A stretch of DNA of 64,000 nucleotides from Zizania palustris (lineage: Eukaryota > Streptophyta > Magnoliopsida > Poales > Poaceae): the NCBI GenBank assembly GCA_019279435.1, contig JAAALK010000287.1:24304162-24368161 (forward strand). The letters are read 5' to 3'. A program made the translations under genes and the position numbers. The notes beneath the pieces were generated by a model that was not told the origin of the DNA, made no database searches, and was given only the letters and a program-made list of their open reading frames with translations. The first letter of the stretch is position 1; each line of letters starts with the position of its first letter. Below are positions 11,524 through 22,292 of this stretch, piece after piece.

Positions 11524-13129
11524 GAAGATCCTCAGCTATGGAAAATGAATCCAGAATGGGTTTGCTTAACGAGGAAACCTAGGCGACGACCAGGTGTACG
11601 TAGCAGCTGGAGAGCGCGGCCCCGTCGCACACGCCACCAGCTCAAGATCGCCTGGCAAACAAAGGTATACCGTCGCCTAGATTTCCTTTTGCTTAAATCG
11701 TGTGGCTGAATTACGGATGATTTAGGTCTGTCCACAGATTTCTTCGCTGAAGCTTACACAGAATCCACAGATAGATTTGCAACTTCAATTCTGCAGTAGC
11801 TAGCAACGGAATTACATGTATTCAGTACTTAGATAGCGAGAGCTTGACCAGATGCAATATATAATGGGCCTTACATTCTTAGTCAAGCTACCACAGCCGG
11901 ATATTTAATAATTTATTACCTATAAGTGTATTTAATTATTTATCAGTATGATCCACCGTTATAGACTTATAGACTTAGATGATCATGTCATCCAAGCAGA
12001 TGACATATAATTAAATATCACTCATTTTTAAATAGTTAATCACCCACCGCTTGAACTTAAGCATCAGGTCTAGCTTGATGCATGGTTCCATTACATTAAC
12101 AACAGTTAGTTCAGCAGCCGTAAATGCAGCTAGCTATTGTAAACTTGTAAGTTCTAACTATTGCGAAATGCGGAGATGATATATTTTTTATTTTTTGAAG
12201 AAGGTCTCGGCTTTATTTAAAAGTCTTATTTTGTTATTTTGTTTTTTAAATGTCATCTGTACTACTTTCATCCAAACATGCTTAATTTTAGAGTTCTATA
12301 TCGAGTTGTATAGGCTATATAGTATTGAATAGTTTGACTTGATATAACAAAAGCTAGAGCAATCGGGCATCTCTCTCACGTTACAAAAGCTGACGGCGAC
12401 GTGTTCTGGGCTTGGTATTTAACATCACAATGAGCAGCTGATTTGGCTTCTCTGACGACAAGATTTAGCCCATTTGGAATGATTTATTTTTTTGAGGGCC
12501 CAATTGTAGCAATTTATTAAAAAACGTTTTATGTTAAAGTAAGTACTATGGGATAGATTTGACTAATCACACGGGAGGCTGCTCACCCAAGTGGTTATAA
12601 ACAGCTTCTGACTGCTTTGGAGACGTGAGAAAGTTGCCTGATATATGTTCATCATAGTAAACATGATAGAAGTGTAGATTTTCTATATAACTTGATGCAA
12701 TGTTTGACATGGCTTGTTTTGCATAATTTGTACATCAGAATGATCATCCACGAGTAAGAAATATTTTATGTACTGTGTACAAACTTGCACTTATGTATAT
12801 ATATCAAACATCGAAAGGTTGGAAATCATTGAGATAATGTGATTTCGAGAGAAAGGGAAAGTTATTCGTGTGTAATATCTCGACTTGTACTTGAATCGGT
12901 TGGACCCGTGTGTCAGTTGGAGCCGTAAGAGCATCCATAATGTTGAAATAAGGAGTGATGCTAAGGGAATTTTTTTAACTTGCTATTGGCTCTATACATT
13001 GAGAGGATATTGCTCAGCAAATTAAGATAAGATATGAATTCTATGTATATATGTACTAGTTCCATAGATTAAATAATAATATTTTTTATTTTGGTAGTTG
13101 CTTATTGGAAGAAGCATGTATAACTTGGT
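11524..13129. other. WAK1 upstream intergenic region
   Basis: AT-rich, no gene. It contains pieces shared with other units of the array. Sequence near 11835-11870 (agcgagagcttgaccagatg) recurs near 59930. Sequence near 12670-12755 (ataacttgatgcaatgtttg, cagaatgatcatc) recurs near 42497-42560. These shared pieces mark it as old duplicated WAK upstream DNA. Confidence 0.55.
12130..12440 (+). repeat. intergenic direct repeat, copy 1 (partner 15735-15930)
   Basis: Shares ordered words with 15735-15930: attgtaaactt, gatataacaa, gttacaaaagctg, gtgttctgggcttgg and atcacaatgag. The two copies flank the Gypsy remnant and mark the junction between the WAK1 and WAK2 units. Confidence 0.6.
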
Positions 13130-15240
13130 ATAAGCATCTAGAAGATCCTCCACTCCTGTCATTGGTGGGTCTTCCCATGTCACCGTTGCCACTATGTCTA
13201 GATGCCGTGAAACTCTGGTATACCTAGATCCAAGCGAATGAAGGCACTCTAACGTGGAGATGGTTCTCAAAGCTCTTGAATCTACGCTTTGGACTGCCCC
13301 TCCGCTCAAATCCCCTAGGTGAGCTTGCTGCTTGCAAGTGCACAGGGTTTGTGGAGGAGTTTCAATATCGTTTCCAGGCACTCTTATCACGTTCAGGCGT
13401 CCTTACCGAATATCAGCGTGTCTAGCTGTTCACGACCGGGTTGCATCCCTTACTCAATCTCGACGTCGAAGTTCAGAATCTGCAGACTCTCGTCGTCACC
13501 ACGAGCCTAGCCCGTAAGATAGAACTCTGAGATCAGTGTGTTGCCACGCTGGTCCCAGTTTCGGTAGGACCTTGTCAGCCTCTTTGGGGCCTCTTGCCCA
13601 CATCGTCAGCCAGGTCGGTCCTTTTGGTGCCCCTGCCACCCTCTACAACAATGACCTTGGTGGAGGGTCAACCGGTTAAACGTTTGTCCTTAGTGGAGAT
13701 AGAAGAATGATGTCGCCTCGACCTTTCTTTTAACTGCAACGAACGCTTAAGTTAGGGCATGGTCAGGTATACCAACGACTCTTCCTCCTCGACATCGCCT
13801 TCAACAACAACGATGTGCCTGAGCTGATCGAGCAACAACAAGCCGTTGATCCACAAATATCCCTACATGCCATCGAATGAGTTAGAACTAGCGAAATGAT
13901 ACAAGTTCTCCTCTTGTCAGGCTGTGTCTCCTTTTTGGCCCTCCTCGATTTCAGTTTGACCCACAATTTCATCTTTGAGGAAGCAGCAGGTCAAACAAAT
14001 CTACACCTTTGGCCGCACGGAGGGATGTTGGTCACAGTGGTAAACGATGAGCGCTTATCTTGCCCGAGCATTTACCGAGAGGCTTTGTTCTAGATCGGCC
14101 AGGAAGACTTCATAGTATACTTTTGCACCCTCCTCCTAGTCGGCTATGACGTGGTTCTTGGTACCTAGGGGTTGGTGTCCTTGGGACCAATCATGTGGGA
14201 GTTTGGGGATCTCACCATGACTCTTTTGCCTTGGGATCACTATGTTTGTTGGCAAGGCGTAGCCACTCCTTCGCGTAGGGACTACGAGTGTAATCTGGCA
14301 AAAATCTCATGGCAGCTGTCCTCAATGAGTTGGGATGCCTCTACCCCGTGCTTGGGATCATGTCATCACCCTTCTACCAGGTTCAGCCCCAATAACTGTG
14401 TGACCATACTAGTACCTCGTCGCGCACAAGGATGAACTCAAGCAACACACCATGCTATCCTAAGGGTTGATCTAGCAAAGCACATCAGCGTTCTCCTCCC
14501 ATGTATTTCTCGTCAAGGTCGATGGGTCTTGGTTCTGCATCGACTATCGTGCTCTAATGCCATCACCATCAAAGATGTTTTTTCGATACCAGTGGTCGAT
14601 GAGCTGCTAGATGAGTTGCACGATGTTCATTTCTTCACCAAGCTAGACTTGAGGTTCAAGTACTACTAGGTCCACATGAACCCCGCCGATATTGACAAGA
14701 TGACATTCCGAACACACGATAGTCTATGCGCATTCCTGGTCATGCCCTTCTGCGTCTGCAATTCCCTAACAACCTTCCAGGCACTCTTGAATGACGTGTT
14801 CCAACCGTTTCTTCATCGCTTCTTCCTCGTCTTCTTCGACGACATATTGATCTTTAGTGACTCTTGGGCAGAACACCTTCGACACGTCCGGACCATCCTC
14901 GACACACTACAACAGCACCGACTCTTCGTTAAGTGCTCCAAGTGTGCTTTCAACGTCAACTCTGTTGCCTACCTTGGCCACATCATCTCCACGAATGGTG
15001 TGGCCATGGATCCAGCCAAGGACCGGGTGGTCTCAGACTGGTCCCAACCACGGTCGGCATGGGTAGTGTGTGGCTTCCTCGGCCTCACAGGCTACTAACG
15101 CAAGTTTGTCCATGGCTATAACACGAATGTGGCACTCCTCACGTCACTGCTGAAAAAGGATGGGTTTCTTTGGAGCGAGGTGATAACTAGCGTATTTCAA
15201 GCCCTCAAAGCTGTTGTCACTTCCGCCCCATAGCTCACCT
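13130..15240 (+). mobile_element. Ty3/Gypsy retrotransposon remnant (gag, protease, reverse transcriptase)
   Basis: Fragments of Gypsy polyprotein can be read left to right across several frames. A Gag segment lies at about 13330-13520 (EEFQYRFQALL type). A degenerate protease active-site region lies near 13900-13970, where LLSGC and THNFI replace the usual LVDSGATHNFI arrangement. The reverse transcriptase lies at 14676-15098 with FRTHDSLCAFLVMPF, the catalytic FFDDILIFS, and YLGHIIS. An in-frame stop sits at about 14668 in the RT domain and more separate the blocks. No integrase or LTR was found. It is inactive, inserted between WAK1 and WAK2. Confidence 0.8.
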
Positions 15241-15734
15241 TGCCCCACTTCTCATGCATAAAATTCCTGTATAAAATTCTATATAAAATTATGCTTTGAA
15301 CCCTATATTAAATTAATTGTAACAGAAAAATGCATTTTCCTATCGGTTCAAGTCGACAGAAAAATTATGGCTTAATCGTGACGACAACATTCTGATAGGA
15401 AAAAATATACAACCCATCAGAAATAAACCTACAACCCGCTAAGAAAATTGTTTGTACTGATGGTAAAAATGAATTTTCCTGTCGGTGAAACTTCATAGAG
15501 ATAGAAAATAAAAACTTGACAATGCTAAATTTTTCCGTCGGATACATGCCGATAGGGAAATTATTTCTAATGCTGAGCCATTAGGCAATTTTAATTTCCC
15601 TATCACGCTATTCTTGGCAGGTATTTCTTGTCGTCACTGCACACCACTAGGGAAATTGTTTTACCTATTTTCTTGATGGGTTTCTTCATTTTTTGACGTT
15701 TTTTGCCATCAGAGAAATTATCATTTCTAGTAGC
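15241..15734. other. possible CACTA-type subterminal repeat region
   Basis: Contains repeated short motifs related to tttcctgtcgg and ccgacagga on both strands (about 15335-15545), a composition common near the ends of grass CACTA elements. I could not find paired CACTA termini or a 3-bp duplication, so the assignment is weak. Confidence 0.3.
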
Positions 15735-15930
15735 TGCCTATTGTAAACTTCTAAGTTATAACTGAATTTAGAGGATGATTACTATTGAATATATAGTTTG
15801 ATTTGATATAACAATACTAGAGCTGAGAGCAATAATGCATCCCTCTAGATCTCATGTTACAAAAGCTGGCGGTCGCGTGTTCTGGGCTTGGTTTCTAAAA
15901 TCACAATGAGAAGTAGATTACTAAACCAGC
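15735..15930 (+). repeat. intergenic direct repeat, copy 2 (partner 12130-12440)
   Basis: Second copy of the segment described at 12130-12440, in the same orientation. Here it lies just beyond the 3' end of WAK2. A segment upstream of WAK1 therefore matches one downstream of WAK2, as expected of a head-to-tail duplication junction. Confidence 0.6.
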
Positions 15931-15976
15931 TAGATTATCTAATAACTAGGATTATACTATAAAATAAATAAATGGA

Positions 15977-18753
15977 TTACCGCCCTGATACTAGGGCTGT
16001 GACAACACTGTCATCTGTGCTAAAATTCCCGGTGCTGATAACTTGTGAATTAACCATGGGCATTTCTCCAAGAAAGTTTTCAAACTCTTCCATATTCTGT
16101 GGCATCCATGATTGCATGATCTTCCTAAACGTGTCAAGCTTTTCCTGAACTTCCTTCATTGATGGTCTATCCACACCAGACATCTCCAAGCACTGGATCG
16201 CCAATTCTGCAACATCTTGAAGAAACTTTAAATTGTTGATATTCTTGATTTGAAAATCAAATATATCCTCAAGTTTATTCTCATTCCTTGCAGTGATAAA
16301 TCTCATGATTAGTGTTTTCTCATGATCAGATGCGGCAAGGTTGATCGGCTTCTTGCGTGTGAGAAGCTCTAAAAGAACAACTCCAAAGCTATAGACATCA
16401 CTCTTATCTGTCAATTGGCATGTCTGCATGTACTCGGGATCAAGGTACCCACAAGTTCCCTGGACCAGGGTGACAAACTTTGCTTCATCTGTTGGAGCCA
16501 AGATGGAAGCACCAAAGTCAGATACTTTTGCTGAGAGATTGGCATCGAGGAGAATATTAGAGGACTTGACATCTCCATGGAAAATTAGCGGTGAAGCACA
16601 GGAATGTAGATAGGCAAGGGCCTCAGCAGACTCTTGGGCAATACGTAGGCGAGTGTGTAGTGAGATGCACCGACCATGATTGCCATGGATGAGATGGAAG
16701 AGCGTTCTATTTGGGATAAACTCATATACTAGCATAGGGACTTCAACTTCGAGGCAGCAACCTAATAGTTTAACAATGTTTTTATGGTTGATTTGGGATA
16801 GGATTAGCATTTCTTTACCAAACTCTTTCTTCTTTTGATCATCCATTGTCATGCATCTCTTTACGGCTACTTCTATGTTGTCCTTGAGAAGTCCCTTGTA
16901 AACAATTCCATTGCCGCCTTTGCCAAGAACTTGCTTTTCATCAAACTTATTTGTTGCTTGTTGTAGTTCTTTTTCTGAGAAGATTTTAAATGCAACACCT
17001 TGTTTAGACCTCATTTCTTCAAATAACAGCAGACCACCATGTTGTCGAAAATACTTCTGTTTGATGTGTTGTAGCTTTCTTCTCTCTTGGATGAAGCATG
17101 CAGAAGTTATAGCAATCACTAGGACAACGAGTCCAGTGCTTCCACCTACAATATTATAGAAGTAATAGACTTATGAAACTTCTTGAAATGTATGTAAGAT
17201 CCATGCATGATCTAACAATGACTAGTTGATCCATGTTTACATTGTACAATCCTAGCTCTTGTTATGGTCTATTTAAATAAGTTTTTTTGTTTAACATGCA
17301 TGTGACTATTAATTCTTATACGAAAGAAATGAACCCACCTATTACATGCTTTGCAGGAAAAGCAGATTTCTGATTAGGCACGCAAATGCCATTATTAACC
17401 ATATGACTTCCTTGGTTGCACGAGCATGTGTAATTCCCCATCGTGTTCTTGCATATCCCCATGCACGGATATGTAGAGTTGTCGAGGCACTCATCAATAT
17501 CTGAAATCAAACCACGATGCTCGGCTAAAATTGCTCCATGAAGTATATATCTTAATTATATTCTTATGCATGAGAAGCAAATAAACTACCTTTACATCCA
17601 TCCTGGATGTATGGGTTGCCTCGGTATCCATCGGAACACTTGCAACGGTAACCTCCCTTGGGTTCATCAACACAGTTACTGTTTTCACTAATACATGTGT
17701 ATGAAGTGCTATTTCTTTTAGCTTTATCACATGTATCTATTGTTACAATCCAGTCTAGCATAACAGGAGTTGCTCCTCTGTATGTGTCGTAGAATATGGT
17801 AGAGTTGACGTAGGTCGTGTTAAAGTTGAAGGCCGTGGATTCTATCACTGCCACGTAGCTGCAAGGGCTGCTCTTCCATATTTGGCTGGTGTTGTAGTTC
17901 TCACTGAAATAAGTACTATAATACCAGGTGCCTTTTGGGAAATCAAGTTGGCAGCAACCGGAACCGGAGCATTTGCCATTAGTAGGGATGAAGCCCCTAT
18001 CGCACGTCAACGAGCAACCTGTTACAACCTGCACATGTTGTAGATGTGTATATACTGTGTTAATACGACCATTCTAGTTTGTACCCATCTTCTTCAACTC
18101 AAGGTTTATTTCTCGCATTGCTTTTGGCCAAATTAAAATAAATAGTGATTTTACGGTTTTTGATGAGAACCAAAAACTATCATAATTTTATGTTAATTTT
18201 AGTAGTTGTCGGTATCTAAGGTAAGAGGTACTAAAATCAAAACTAAGAATTATAATACCTCTTTAATTATTATAAAATTTTCTAAAATGAAATGTCCATA
18301 CTTCTGCCCTTTTAAAAGCCTATGAATTCATTAATATGTAGACGGCAACTATATATATGTATCTTTTGATTTAAAGTTACAATCGAATATGAACAAATGT
18401 ATTTTTTGAACTACAAAACGACACTGTAGCGGTGGGCAAAAACGTACTGTAGTGGCGGGCAACCAGTCCGCTACTACTCTAACGCCACTGCTAACCCTGG
18501 TTAGCAGTGGCGGGCAGATTGCCCGCCACCGCTGTGTCAGCAGTGATGGCGGACGTGCTGACGTTCACCGGCGCGGCAGCGCTTGGAACCACTGTAGTGG
18601 TGGGCGTCTAATAGCCCACCACTACAATGTTTTTGTCCAACGCCACTACAGTGGCAGTTTGTAGTAGCGATAAAAACTATAAAAAGCCCCTTCTAAATTT
18701 GTAGATTAAGCAACAGAAATGAAATACCTTTCTGTAGTGTATTAGTTGAAAGG

Positions 18754-18794
<41 letters not shown>

Positions 18795-19328
18795 CAAAAG
18801 TAGATGAATTTATTTGCACTGTGTTGACAAAATGTCGAAATTAATACTTACAAAATTGATCTCCATATAAGCGAACGTTTGGCAGCCAATGACGACGACT
18901 TTGTTGTCCTCCGATATCCAGTAAGGTGAATCGCTGAAGTCTGCCGATGCTCTTCTGCCTTTCATTGTGCCTGAGGCCGAGTCGTAACAGTAGGTGGACA
19001 TGTTCATATTCATCCAGGCCTTACCTTCTTCCACCGAGATCTTGGTGACCTCGTTACCCCTGAAGAAAGGCCTCCTGGTGCCGTCGTGTGCGGACAAGCA
19101 GTCGATCTTGAAGTCATACTTGCTCGTCTCCTGCGTCTGCAACGCACACTCATGGCCGATGCCGAACGGGAACGGGATGTCGACGTCGCCGCACTTGGAC
19201 AGACAGCCGGCAGGACGCCGTCCTGCGAGCGCATCGGCGGCGGTGGCCGGCATAATCCAGCTGATGGCCGAGAGGAAGAGAACAAGACGGCGGAAAAGAA
19301 GAAGAAGAGAATGCCGCAACTTCCTCAT
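15977..19328 (-). CDS. wall-associated receptor-like kinase, WAK2 of the array (complete, 4 exons)
   Basis: Exons on the minus strand: 19328-18852, 18028-17590, 17500-17339, 17145-15977. Splice sites are GT-AG with phases 0, 1, 1, giving 748 residues. The ATG (MRKLRHS) is chosen because it aligns with the starts of WAK3 and WAK5; the frame stays open further upstream, into the putative core promoter region. It has a signal peptide, a GUB_WAK domain (KCGDVDIPFPFGIG, VVVIGC), an EGF ending CKCSDGYRGNPYI, a calcium-binding EGF (DIDEC), a transmembrane helix and a complete kinase (GKGGNG, VAVKRC, HGDVKSSN, DFGAS, GYLDPEY). It is closest to WAK5: both share the juxtamembrane residues FPAKHVIGG and the tail STGNFST. 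Predicted role: plasma-membrane pectin receptor kinase, non-RD. Intron 1 (18029-18851) carries a CACTA-type MITE and an AT microsatellite. Confidence 0.93.
18409..18669. mobile_element. CACTA-type MITE in WAK2 intron 1
   Basis: Ends resemble the CACTACTACAAA terminus (left ACTACAAAACG; right TTTGTAGTAGCG). The interior is made of alternating gtagtggcgggc and gcccgccac words that can fold on themselves. Related copies are at 27260-27492 and 60470-60665. It has no coding capacity. It lies in an intron and does not touch the splice sites. Confidence 0.7.
18757..18793. repeat. (AT)n microsatellite in WAK2 intron 1
   Basis: An uninterrupted AT dinucleotide run of about 37 bases, close to the 5' end of intron 1. 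Likely to be length-polymorphic. Confidence 0.9.
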
Positions 19329-19408
19329 TGTTGGTCTTTGCAAAGCTCGGCAAGAGCACTTAGCAGTGTACCTGCTACTCTTACTCACAGCTTATATTAG
19401 TGCAAGGT

Positions 19409-19427
19409 TACAATAAATATATAGATA
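19409..19427 (-). promoter_or_regulatory. conserved core promoter element of WAK2
   Basis: On the minus strand, TATATATTTATTGTAA lies about 80-100 bases upstream of the ATG. The same TATTTATTGTAA core occurs at a similar distance upstream of WAK3 (42079-42092) and WAK5 (57049-57062), so it is a good TATA-box candidate kept through duplication. Confidence 0.55.
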
Positions 19428-19439
19428 GACATGGACTAT

Positions 19440-20070
19440 AGGCAGGTTGCTACTTGTTGCATAGTGTTGTACTGTTGTTCAGGGCGGCAGCCATTGGCAG
19501 GTGCAGCCTGTTCAAAGCTCCCAAAATTATATTATATCACAGAGTACTCAATAGAGTAATGGAGAATACATTCAAGCAGAGCAGATGTCCAGCATAGGAT
19601 CATGCAGCCAGTCATTTTAGTTTTTTTCCCGCCAGTAAAACACTTCAAAAATTTATAGAAAATTTAAAATTTCATTTCAGAACACTTCAAAAAATCATAG
19701 AAAAATCAAAAATTCATTTCAAACAAGGTGTTATAGCTTCTAAGTTTTTCAAATTTTAAATGCTAAGATTTTGAGAATTCAAAGAAAAATAGAAAAATTA
19801 TTTTAGAACATTTCAAAATTTTATAGAAAAAATAGAAATTTAAAAGTTTTTTTCAACTTTGGTGTTATATCTTTGAAGTTTTAAATTTTATATGCTTAGA
19901 TTTTGATGCCTCCTAACGTATTTCGTATTTCGTTCCGAGTCCTCCAGTTCGTATGTATATGATTCTGCTGTCACCGACTTGATACATGGAATGATTTTTT
20001 GTAAGCTCACAAAGCATGCATTGATGATGACTGGTGTGGTTGTCAAGAGAGTTGCAAGCTAGCTAGAGTC
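19440..20070. other. WAK2 upstream region with AT-rich internal repeats
   Basis: Between about 19640 and 19910 a degenerate unit (cacttcaaaa, tttatagaaaa, ggtgttatagctt, atgcttagattttga) is repeated two to three times. No coding sequence or transposon ends were recognised. Confidence 0.45.
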
Positions 20071-20074
20071 TCAC

Positions 20075-20424
20075 AATTTAAAATTTTGAACTAATTCTAG
20101 GTTTATATCAGTATTTTTTCCTTTTCCAGCTTTGACTTTAAGACACAATTACAAATATAAATATAAATACATCACCTTAAAATTATTTTTCATCAAAAAA
20201 AACTAAACTACCCCTTGTTCACAAACACAGAAATAAAGCTATAGCTTCCAATTAAGATGCATGTCTTCTAACAATCAGTGGACTTACGACTCTGAAGACC
20301 AGCGAAGTCGTCTCGGATGGATGAGTAAGTGAGACATGCACGCCACACTCATTGCTGCTTGAAAGATATCGGATTTGAAATTAAGAGGGACAGTTGGGAG
20401 GTTACAATAAATATATAGATGGAC
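20075..20424. repeat. duplicated WAK upstream segment, copy 1 (partner 34285-34590), with an orphan promoter-like end
   Basis: Shares ordered words with 34285-34590: attctagg, tacaaatataaatataaat, aagatg and caatcagtg. Its right end, 20401-20424, repeats the gttacaataaatatatagat core found just upstream of WAK2 and so looks like an orphan promoter copy with no gene attached. Confidence 0.6.
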
Positions 20425-20607
20425 ATGAACTAGCCAGGTAAGGTTGCTACTTGAGCCGCAAATGTCGATGGGTTGCCAGCAATTGGTACAAGTTTATAAA
20501 GTGTTTTTATTTTTTATTTTTTCAAAATATCTGCGAAACATTATGATACAAATTTAATTAACTTTTAGAGATAAGGTTTAATTAAGACTCAAGCCCTAAC
20601 TGTCTTA

Positions 20608-21700
20608 GGCCCTGTTTGTTTGAGCTTTCCAGTAGCTTTCCACCCTGGAAAGTTCAAAGCTTAAACAAACAGCCAACTTCTAGGATGAACTTTTCGAAAG
20701 CCAAAAGCCACAGACACTATGATTGCATGGAAATTAAAGCCCGGAAATAGTGAAATGTGAGCTTTCTGTAGCTTTTCATCTCCATCTGCGTTATCTCCCT
20801 CTCCTTCGGTCGTCCGGCGTCGCCCCGCCCTTCCTTGCCATCCCCAGGCGTCGCCTCATCCGGCGTCGCCCCAGCCGGCCCCACCGCCCCATCCGGCGTC
20901 GCCCCGCTTAGGGGTGGAAATATCCCCGGTGGGGCCAGGGACCCGCCCCTACGGGGCCAGGGACGGGTTCAATTTTTCACCCGCGGGTTCATCGGGTCGG
21001 GGCCCCGCATAAGGTCGGGTTCGGGTTCGGGTTGATTATTTGACTTGTGGGTCCCCGGCCCAATAAGTAAAAAAGCTCATATATATATATATATGTATAT
21101 ATAAGTCCAATGTAAGATGATAAAAAACCTAACTTTAATATTGATGAATTTTGTTTGTTGGAATGTTGGAAAATGTAAACAAGATGATTTACGGTGATAT
21201 TTAGTTTGAATTTTGTTATATTTGTGATTTATAAATTATGTTATTAGTATACTTTTAAATTTCAAAACGGGTCCGGGTTCGGGTGAAAAATTTCACCCAC
21301 GGGGCTAACAGGGCCGGGTCCTACCGGGTCCGGGTTCGGGTCTGGTATTCACCAACCTGGACACGCCCCACCCCGTTGCCACCCCTAGCCCCGCCCGTCC
21401 CCGCTGCCCCGTCCGGCGTTGCCCCGCTCGGTGTTGCCGTCGTTCGGCCCCGCCACCCCTTCCAGCATCACCACCGCCTGGCCTCCCTACCCCGCCCGGC
21501 GCAGCCGCACCCCACTCTCGTGGCGACATTCTGTGAACCCCACAAAACATTCATTTCATTCCACAATTCCAAAAGCTAGGTAGCTAAATGGTATTAGCTT
21601 TCCAAAAGCTAGTTTTCAGAAAGCCACCCTTTGAAGTTGCAAAAGTCAAAAGCTAGTTTTCTGAAAAACTTGGAAAACTAAAGCTCAAACAAACAAGACC
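20608..21700. mobile_element. Tourist-like (PIF/Harbinger) non-autonomous element hosting a hAT
   Basis: Terminal inverted repeats GGCCCTGTTTGTTTGAGC (left) and GGTCTTGTTTGTTTGAGC (right, inverted) differ at two positions. TTA flanks both ends (20605-20607 and 21701-21703). The inner part holds another transposon at 20909-21387. No transposase was found. Confidence 0.8.
20909..21387 (+). mobile_element. non-autonomous hAT (TAGGGGTGG family), copy 1
   Basis: Starts TAGGGGTGGAAAT and ends GTTGCCACCCCTA. The flanks are GCCCCGCT (20901-20908) and GCCCCGCC (21388-21395), a 7-of-8 match for a hAT target duplication. Subterminal zones are rich in gggtccgggttcggg. It is inserted inside the 20608-21700 element. 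It matches the inverted copy at 26344-26837 over most of its length. Confidence 0.85.
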
Positions 21701-22292
21701 TTAAGCTTGCATCAGCCACTATGTCTTGGTAAGTAGGGATGAATGGCATCGGGTACAAAAGATTTTCAAAAATTTCTCTGTAAACTAAAATCCATAAAAT
21801 ACTTTCAAACTTGCACCTGTAAAACTCATGGATTTTAAAATAAACTTGCGTCTAAATTTGCCAGATAAATAGATGTACAATAACCAGGTTAAGTTGCTAC
21901 TTGAGGCGCCACGAACGTCGGCACAAAAATGTAGTAAAAATTCGTAATATGTAAAATACTTTTAAACTCGCACCCATAAACCCTTATATTTAAAAATAAG
22001 CCCTTGGATCATCTAAATATCAATTTTAGTAGATTTATAAAATTACGAAACACAATTATTATATTTATGACATATTTTTTATAAAAAAAATGCATTGTAT
22101 TTTTTACAATCTCACGAAATATGAAATAGAAGAACCAACAAAAAAAATCCTGAAACCGCCGCTGAACCCGAGCACATTCTATGAAGGGATATTAGTCAGC
22201 AACAATTTTGGATAAGTATTAGTTAATAAGTCTGAGGAGCTTTCATATGCACGCAGCGTCGTGGATGTGCAGGTTTGTTTTCGAGGTTGAGT

